Assembly: GCA_009733575.1 (NCBI GenBank)
Contig: ML769515.1
Span: 114,037 to 178,036 of the forward strand
Reading direction: 5' to 3'
Length of the DNA stretch: 64,000 nt
DNA from: Gymnopus androsaceus JB14
Taxonomy: Eukaryota > Basidiomycota > Agaricomycetes > Agaricales > Omphalotaceae
Below the pieces are notes generated by a model. It was not told the DNA's origin. It saw nothing but the letters and a program-made list of their open reading frames with translations, and ran no database searches. The translations under genes were made by a program, and so were the position numbers. Every line of letters begins with the position of its first letter. The first letter of the stretch is position 1. Of this stretch, positions 57,934-64,000 are shown piece by piece.

Positions 57934-59063
57934 TCAGCGAAAACCGGACCCGCTTGGTGTCTGAGGCATTGGAGTTATTACGAGCGAGGGTTGAGGGAGC
58001 TGCGGTATCTCATTGTCATCCATTGTTGGAGACGGGGGAATGTCGAGGGTATGCAATGAACCATAGAACCGCGGGCGAGTAGATAGTTCATACAGAGGAT
58101 ACTGATCTCTGAAGTGGTCGAATCTTTTCCTTTTAATCAAAGATTGCCCTGAAGTGGGCGGCGTATCATGACGGCTTCGGCAGTTGGAACAGAAATCGTA
58201 CGTCCCCGGATTTGCACCTTCCACGGAGCAAGTGAAATAGTCGCCAAAAACAATATTTTTGCAGACAGTACACCAAGTATAGCTATCGGACATCAGTAGT
58301 GATCATGAAGAGCGTATTGAAAGCCTCTTCAAGTTACTGGTGTAAAGTGGCCCAGTTAAACCGAGTGCGTGCGACACTGCGATAGAAGCGAGAGTTCCAG
58401 GGTGCTGAAACCAGGAGGAGTTTATTCATCTCTGCCTGATCTTTGTCATTCAATGGTTGATTATCGAGAAGACATTGGTATCGGGAAATTTCGGCCCCAC
58501 GACGCAATTGGGCCAACATTTCGCAGACAGTTTCTGTGCGAAGAAGTCCCTTCCCTGAGTACACTTGATGCAAGACGGCATCGCAGGCAGACTTCCACAG
58601 GGAGTGTGCCCGTGTAGGTCGTCCCCAGGTATTTATAGTTTCGAGAATCCGACTAAAGTAACAAATGCCTCGAGTTTCGGAAAGAGATGAAGTGTAGCCC
58701 CACTCTCCTGAAACAGTATATTGAGCAGGCAACGACAGGGCATTCTGAAAAAGTTTAATAAGGACCAAGGTTGACAATAATACTTACTTACTTTGCTCGA
58801 GGAGTCCCGTTCGATATCTGGTGTACCGCACAGGAAGATATCGAATTCCTGGTCCATTCGATAATCTGGATGAAATTGAAAAATTGCCTCTAGTTGGCCT
58901 CTAGTTCCCCCCTGCTGCTTATGTATTCTTATTGTTCCTTCAATAGATAAGGTTCCTTGACTGTAACTGCCAATTGCACCAAAGGCTTCATCCGAAAAAT
59001 TCCAGGACTGCACCTGAGATTCAATCATCCCATGAATTGGAATGTGGTGTTCATCAAACAGGT
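57934..59063 (-). pseudogene. 3' remnant of a ZZ-type zinc-finger gene
   Basis: Minus-strand exons join as 59063-58792 ([31 protein letters not shown]), 58744-58338 (YTVSGEWGYTSSLSETRG, SLWKSACDAVLHQVYSGKG) and 58282-57934. The last exon has WCTVCKNIVFGDYFTCSVEG with YDFCSNCRSRHD, a Cys pattern (C-x2-C, C, C-x2-C, H) like ZZ zinc fingers. It ends PQTPSGSGFR. The first half is unknown to me. The gene has no start: at 59063 it abuts directly the duplicated GH7 intron, so the 5' part was lost or left behind when the segment was copied. An antisense frame crosses this junction (58633-59202) but is not meaningful. Confidence 0.55.
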
Positions 59064-60141
59064 AGCTGATGTTTACGATGTATGGATAGGCTGGGCGCCC
59101 GCTTCGAACAACGGAAACACTGGAACTGGAGATGCTGGATCTTGCTGCGCAGAGATGGATATTTGGGAAGCCAACTCGATTTCGGCCGCTGTCACCCCCC
59201 ACTCATGTGATTCCTGATTCCTTCACGCTGAGATGTCTTAAGTTGACTGGTTTTGGTCTAGGTACGGTTACGCAGCAGACTTCTTGCTCTGCCAGTGGTG
59301 CCACTTGTTCGTCTGCCAACTCTACTGCGGGTGCCTGTGACCAAGCTGGCCAGTGCGACTTCAACTCTTACCGCTTGGGTGATACTAGCTTTTACGGCCC
59401 AGGATTGACTGTTGACAACCAAACCACTGGTACTCTTATGGGGATTCGTCGCTTGTACGTTCAAAACGGAGTGGTCATTCAGAACTCAATGACCAACATC
59501 CCCGGAATCACTGCCACCAACGAGATCACTACTGCCTTCTGCCAACAACAAAAAACTGCTTTCGGCGACACTGACACATTTGACCAGAAGGGTGGTCTCG
59601 CTGCAATGGGTAACGCCTTTGCCGACGGTATGGTCTTGGTCCTTTCTCTCTGGGATGACTACGCTGTGGGTCTTTCTCTTCTTGTCTGTATTGCTCTTTC
59701 TTACCCATTCTAACAGGTGAACATGCTCTGGCTTGATAGTGACTACCCTACTACCGGAACTGCACCGGGTGATAAGCGTGGAACTTGCGCGACATCATCA
59801 GGTGTTCCAAAGACCGTCGAAGCACAGTCTCCCAATGCACAGGTCATTTACTCCAACATCAGAGTTGGTCCGCTTGGCTCGACAACCGGTTCTCAACCTG
59901 GTGGCACTCCCAGTGGAACTCCCAGTGGAACCCCTACTGACACTCCCACTGGCAGCGCTCCCGGTGCAACTCAGTCGGTGTACGGCCAATGGTAAGAGTC
60001 AGAACTTGTTTCCATCCTGGGCCCTGGCAGCGGCTGAATACTATTTTCAGTGGTGGTATCGGCTACAGTGGGCCAACTGCTTGCGCATCTGGGTCGACTT
60101 GCGAGGCTTCTAGCCCGTACTACAATCAATGCTTGCCTTGA
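59064..60141 (+). pseudogene. GH7-CBM1 cellobiohydrolase, 5'-truncated copy
   Basis: Sequence identical in structure to 39864-40967: exons 59090-59206, 59262-59665, 59717-59991 and 60051-60141. It retains EMDIWEANS, the linker and the CBM1 ([15 protein letters not shown]). The first six exons, with signal peptide and the N-terminal third, are absent; the match begins inside the intron before exon 7. Within the long exon, 15 codons present in the full gene (between TVD and NQTTGTL) are deleted in frame. The remaining frame is open, so the copy is young or constrained, but it has no start and no secretion signal. Confidence 0.85.
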
Positions 60142-60190
60142 ATACTTGATTCACATGTTATGTAGTACAAGGATACGCACCCGTAAAATA

Positions 60191-60372
60191 CATCAGCGAA
60201 ACCTGTATTTTCGCTGGAGGTCTCCAGCAATCTCTGGAGCTTGACAGCTGTCAAAAAAACTGTCAATTTTCTCCAGAGATCTCCAGAGGTCTCTGGAATA
60301 GGGTACCTTGCTCCAGAGATGTCCCAATGTACTAATGGGTTTTCTCCAGCGAAAATACAGGTTTTGCTGATG
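60191..60372. mobile_element. MITE of 182 bp (copy 2), inserted at TA
   Basis: This is an inverted copy of the element at 54846-55026. The duplicated region at 41010-41025 lacks it: GTAACCTATCTTTC there corresponds to GTAAAATA[element]TATCTTTC here. The TA on both sides is therefore the target duplication, as made by Tc1/mariner-type transposases. The terminal inverted repeat starts CATCAGC. Confidence 0.9.
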
Positions 60373-60516
60373 TATCTTTCTTTGTTGTCTTTATGTTGCC
60401 TTGAATTTATCTTTCGACCATGATTTCCATTCTACTCAGGCTTGACGCGTCTATATCATACTTCTTCCTGGACTCCTCTTCTCTGCGCGGAGATAGTATG
60501 TCGGAGAATTGATTCT

Positions 60517-60870
60517 GTGCTGATAAGCGCCCCAAACTGATCAGCGCTGATCAGCCGGTTGTTAGTCGCCAAGAAATTAAAAATAAATAAATAAGATATT
60601 GCCGAAAATATCCAACATGGCCGGATTTCGGACACTTTTCACGTAGGGTTCATACTTGAAGCAATCGCCGTCAAACAGCCTCCATTGTATCTTTTTTGAG
60701 GATTAGTACACTATTAGGTTGGTTTGGGACCACTTTTTCCTTCGGATTCATGTGTAAATACCCCAGAACAGCACTGAATGGCGCTTATCAGTACATTTCC
60801 TTCGTGATCAGCGCTTAGCTAACTCAAAATGCTGATGAAGCTGATGAGCGCTTGCTGCCGCTTATCACGC
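60517..60870. mobile_element. Probable MITE with subterminal GCGCTGATCA repeats
   Basis: This block is absent from the other duplication copy. GTGCTGATAAGCGCC at the left end and GGC...CGCTTATCACGC at the right end form imperfect inverted termini. Variants of TGATCAGCGC / GCGCTTATCA recur inside (60538-60556, 60780-60790, 60812-60824, 60846). Clustered subterminal repeats are typical of transposase binding sites. Exact borders and target duplication are not clear. Confidence 0.55.
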
Positions 60871-61083
60871 TATATTAAAAAAGTGCGACATTGCTATTGC
60901 CCAATCCGAAAACATTGACGAAACATCGACACTATCCTCATTTATTCCCTCATGTTTTCTGTTGCGGTTTCCTTGCTTACGATACTCCAAGTTTGAATAG
61001 AAGAATGGTCTCATCTTCGAAGTCCCTACCGCACACGCACTGTATCTAAGCGGGTCCAGTTTTCTATCATGGGTGCAAATACA

Positions 61084-61274
61084 CACAGGAAGGTTACAAA
61101 ATTCTGCTCGGCAGAAAAGTGTACTGAATAAGTTACTAAAATGTCACGTGATGCTGATATGCCTTATAAGGAAATATAGATAAACCATATAAGGCATATC
61201 AGCATCACGTGATATTTCAGTAACTTATTCAGTACACTTTTCTGCCGAGCAGAATTTTGTAACCTTCCCGTGTG
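61084..61274. mobile_element. Palindromic MITE of 191 bp
   Basis: The two halves are near-perfect inverted copies of about 84 bp (GGAAGGTTACAAAATTCTGC ... CATATCAGCATCACGTGA), with a loop of about 20 nt near 61170-61190. ATACA flanks both sides (61079-61083, 61275-61279). The matching place in the other duplication copy (41826-41834) has no element. Its perfect symmetry means recent insertion or strong constraint; it contains no coding frame. Confidence 0.85.
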
Positions 61275-61515
61275 ATACACGCATCGGTGATCTTTGTAGT
61301 ACAGTGATTAGAGCTTATTAGCAGCGCATCGTAAAGTGCTGAGATTACAGTGTATTCAAATCAATTATGTGGAGCAACTTTCTTTACAATGCACTGCTAA
61401 TGCTAATAAGCTCTATTTGCATTGGAAACGTTAGGTCAGGATTCCGAGTTACCTCAGTTCGGGCGGCTGCACATATTATTGTTTTCGCTGCTCGTTGCGT
61501 CGGTACTGTATGGCT

Positions 61516-61794
61516 CTGCAGTAACAATAGGGCTTCTCAATTTTTCGATGACTGATTCCCGCGAAATCTTTTGTTGGTAACCTCCAGTTAATGATAGTCC
61601 CAAGCTTTTGGATCAAGTGTCCAACATACTCGCTGACATCTATTGTCAATGATGAATGGGTGATCCTTTCTATGCAGTGTAATGTAGATACTTCCCCTGA
61701 GGACTTGTATCGATCCCACCTTCGGGCTACCTTAATATAAATAACTAAGTTAAGATAGTCCAAAAGCGCGACAATCCAGTATCTAATATGATTG
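61516..61794. other. Repeat-flanked spacer, no gene seen
   Basis: Small frames only. This is the junction between the duplicated GH7 flank and the repeat-rich end of the window. Confidence 0.3.
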
Positions 61795-62980
61795 AAATCC
61801 ACCAGGAAATCCAGGGTCTGGAATCCAGGGGGCCTAGTCTGGAATCCATAGGCCAGGACCCTGGCACTCTGGATTCCAATATCCCATTAGTATTGGCTAC
61901 CAAATAGGTATTGATAGCTGTGGCGATGACTGTCTCACCCAGATAGGAACAACCAACCTCTACTGATCTCATCAACATTGATGTGACACTGTCACCCATG
62001 ATGAATTAAACTTTCCAATGCTAGCAATAGTGAAACTCTCATCTACCACCTACCAACCTTCTGTACTGATACCCGACCATCAAGTTCATGTGACAGTGTC
62101 ACATATAACTATGAATTAAAGTTTTGATTATTATGGTGATGGATTCCAGGAGGAGACCTAGGAATAAGGTATAGAGTAAATACAGTGTGACAGTGTGACA
62201 TATGTCACAGTGGAAAATCAACTGTTAGACTCTATAATTCGGCAAAAAATCATGAAAATAGTGAAAATATTCAGGTGATGGGTTTGCAGTCTGTGCATGG
62301 CTTTTTGTTCTACTATTAATGGTTACTATTCAAGCCAGTTAAAGAGCTACAGTAGGTGCTAATGTATGGCACCTATTAATAGTTTGAGTGACACCCCTCC
62401 AAATGTAATGATATCATGTCACAACTTATGTGACATGTTAACGGTAAAGACATATTGTGAAATATCATCTGGATAGCTCAGGTTGATGTGATATAGTCAC
62501 AGCTTATGTCACATTCCTTTGAACAAGACACCTGACCATTGCCGTAATTCATACACCTTAACATAGCAAGTGTGACACATGTCACACTATAGAATAAATA
62601 TAGTACCTATGGAATCCAGAGAACAGTATGGAATCCAGAGTACAGTATGGAATCCATAGTATGGTATGGATTCCATTGACCATTAAATATAGTACACTAT
62701 GGAATCCAGAGAACCAGAGTACAGTATGGAATCCAGAGTACAGTATGGAATCCAGAGTACAGTATGGAATCCATTGACTATTAAATATAGTACACTATGG
62801 GACCAATGGACTATTAAGATTTAGTACACTATGGAATCCATAGTACAGTTGGAAATACAATGGACTAGTAAATCTAAGTACAGTGTGGAATCCATTGACT
62901 AGTAAATATATGTACACCATGGACTACTAAACTATAACAGTCCATGGAATCCATTCACTACAAAACAATATAGTCTTTGT
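61795..62980. repeat. Low-complexity region of TGGAATCC and GTGACA/TGTCAC repeats
   Basis: Copies of TGGAATCCA and its complement TGGATTCCA recur at 61815-61880 and, densely, at 62600-62960 with a spacing of about 19-50 bp (GGAATCCAGAGTACAGTAT several times). Between them, paired GTGACA...TGTCAC motifs recur at 61983, 62090, 62187, 62414, 62498 and 62568. No gene is present. Confidence 0.75.
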
Positions 62981-62999
62981 TGTTGAACAAGCACCCCTA

Positions 63000-63362
63000 A
63001 GCACCAGGGGGGGAGTGGTCCCTGAATATTTTCATGATTTTTCATGATTTTTCCCACATTTATCAAGCCTGATTCTAGACATTTTTTCTGTAAAATAAGC
63101 GCCCCATAAAGCGCCCATATGCGCCGGGGAGCGGAAAACAATGCCAGAAATATTTTCATGATTTTTGGATGATTTTTAAGGATTTATCAAGCCGATTCCG
63201 GAGATTTTTTTAGCAAAATAAGCGCCCATATGCGGCGGGGGGGCGGAGCAACATTCAGAATATTTTCATGATTTTTGATTGATTTTTTTAGGATTTATCA
63301 AGCCTGATTCCCCGACATTTGTTGGCAAAATAAGCGCCCATAAGCGCCGGAGGGCGGCAACA
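63000..63362. repeat. Three tandem units of about 115-125 bp
   Basis: Each unit contains ATTTTCATGATTTTT, ATTTATCAAGCC, a GATTC...GACATTT block and AAAATAAGCGCCC followed by a G-rich run. AATAAGCGCCC recurs near 63097, 63214 and 63328. Units differ by small indels. Confidence 0.8.
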
Positions 63363-63995
63363 GTAACCTAATGGTTGTACTAGTACCAATAAGTCGGACT
63401 AGTAACTAATCTAATGGTTGAACTAGTACTTATTAACCGGACTAGTAATAATCTAATGGTTGTACTAGTACCAATAACTCGGACTAGTAACTAATCTAAT
63501 GGTTGAACTAGTACTAATAACTCGGACTAGTAACTAATCTAATGGTTGAACTAGTACTAATAACTCGGACTAGTAACTAATCTAGTGGTTGAACTAGTAC
63601 TAATAACTCGGAGTAGTAACTAATCTAATGGTTGAACTAGTACTAATAACCGGACTAGTGACTAATCTAATGGTTGTACTAGTACAATAACTCGGACTAA
63701 TAACTCGTACTAGTAACTAATCTAATGGTTGAACTAGTACTAATAAATCAGACTAGTAACTAATCTAATGGTTGTACTAGTACTGATAAATCGGACTAGT
63801 AACTAATCTAGTGGTTGAACTAGTACTAATAACTCGGAGTAGTAACTAATCTAATGGTTGAACTAGTACTAATAACTCGGACTAGTAACTAAATCCTAAT
63901 GGTTGTACTAGTACCAATAATTGTACAAGTAACTATCTAATGGTTGGACTAGTACTAATAACCTGTACTATTAGCTTAGTTACTAGTACGAGGTA
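63363..63995. repeat. 43-bp satellite array
   Basis: About 14-15 tandem copies of a unit reading GGACTAGTAACTAATCTAAT followed by GGTTGAACTAGTACTAATAA and CTC, with minor variants (GTTGTACTAGTACC, GGAGTAGT). Each unit contains two ACTAGT palindromes in opposite halves. The array reaches the window end and may continue. Confidence 0.9.
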
Positions 63996-64000
63996 TTGGG

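Larger units (their letters stand above)
59064..61515 (+). repeat. Segmental duplication, truncated copy
   Basis: This matches 39864-42270 in the same direction. Relative to that copy it carries three insertions (60191-60372, about 60517-60870, 61084-61274) and lacks about 500 bp around 41140-41640. Flanking identity on both sides of the inserts gives the empty sites. Confidence 0.8.

Noticed and set aside
58633..59202. 189-codon minus-strand frame spanning the GH7/ZZ junction as a fusion gene
   Set aside because: Its first 45 codons are antisense to the GH7 exon (an equal antisense frame exists at 39722-40003), so the fusion is only an overlap.
63363..63995. Regularly spaced repeats as a CRISPR array
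   Set aside because: The whole 43-bp unit repeats without unique spacers and the genome is fungal; it is a satellite.

Overview
The window reads as nuclear DNA of a basidiomycete fungus, most likely an Agaricomycete that lives on wood or litter. Genes have many short introns (about 47-60 nt, GT-AG). F-box/LRR and MYND proteins of the expanded Agaricomycete type are common. There is also a DUF6534-type seven-helix protein, a FuA-like glutathione transferase, and lignocellulose enzymes of families GH7 (with CBM1), AA9 and AA3. All functions come from reading translated exons by eye; no database search was possible.

Layout. 1.1 kb: intron-containing tRNA-Leu(AAG). 1.4-2.5 kb (-): broken FtsJ-like methyltransferase. 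2.95-4.05 kb (+): Mpv17/PMP22 protein. 4.08-10.87 kb: tandem duplication of an F-box locus; the second copy has a nonsense codon and two DNA-transposon insertions. 11.3-13.5 kb: a secreted kinase-like protein and a decayed secreted-protein gene. 14.9-16.3 kb: AA9 oxygenase. 16.4-18.3 kb (-): F-box/LRR protein. 18.6-19.7 kb (-): Ser/Thr-rich single-pass membrane protein. 20.6 kb: tRNA-Gln relic. 20.8-22.3 kb: F-box pseudogene whose central block is inverted. 22.9-25.4 kb: GMC oxidoreductase. 26.2-28.7 kb (-): double-MYND gene and a MYND relic. 29.2-31.1 kb: BTB protein and glutathione transferase. 32.0-32.9 kb (-): cyclophilin. 35.9-37.0 kb: second, intact Mpv17 paralogue. 38.9-41.0 kb: GH7-CBM1 cellobiohydrolase. 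42.5-44.1 kb: DUF6534 protein. 44.7-45.6 kb: dead peroxiredoxin. 45.8-53.5 kb: a module of two gene families (small tail-anchored protein plus LRR protein) present twice around a Rieske-DUF455 gene. 56.4-57.0 kb: histone H4. 57.9-61.5 kb: truncated ZZ-finger gene fused to a 5'-truncated copy of the GH7 region. 53.5-56.4 and 61.5-64 kb: AT-rich, repeat-dominated, ending in a 43-bp satellite.

How the genes relate. GH7 (chain-end cellulase), AA9 (oxidative cellulose cleavage) and AA3 (a flavoenzyme that can supply H2O2) could cooperate outside the cell, although they do not form a tight cluster. The rest is typical accessory material: F-box, LRR, BTB and MYND adaptors, membrane proteins, paralogue pairs and pseudogenes. 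At least ten gene models need single-base corrections, several at runs of G or C. Some of these may be assembly errors; others, such as the peroxiredoxin and the inverted F-box gene, carry several independent lesions and look dead.
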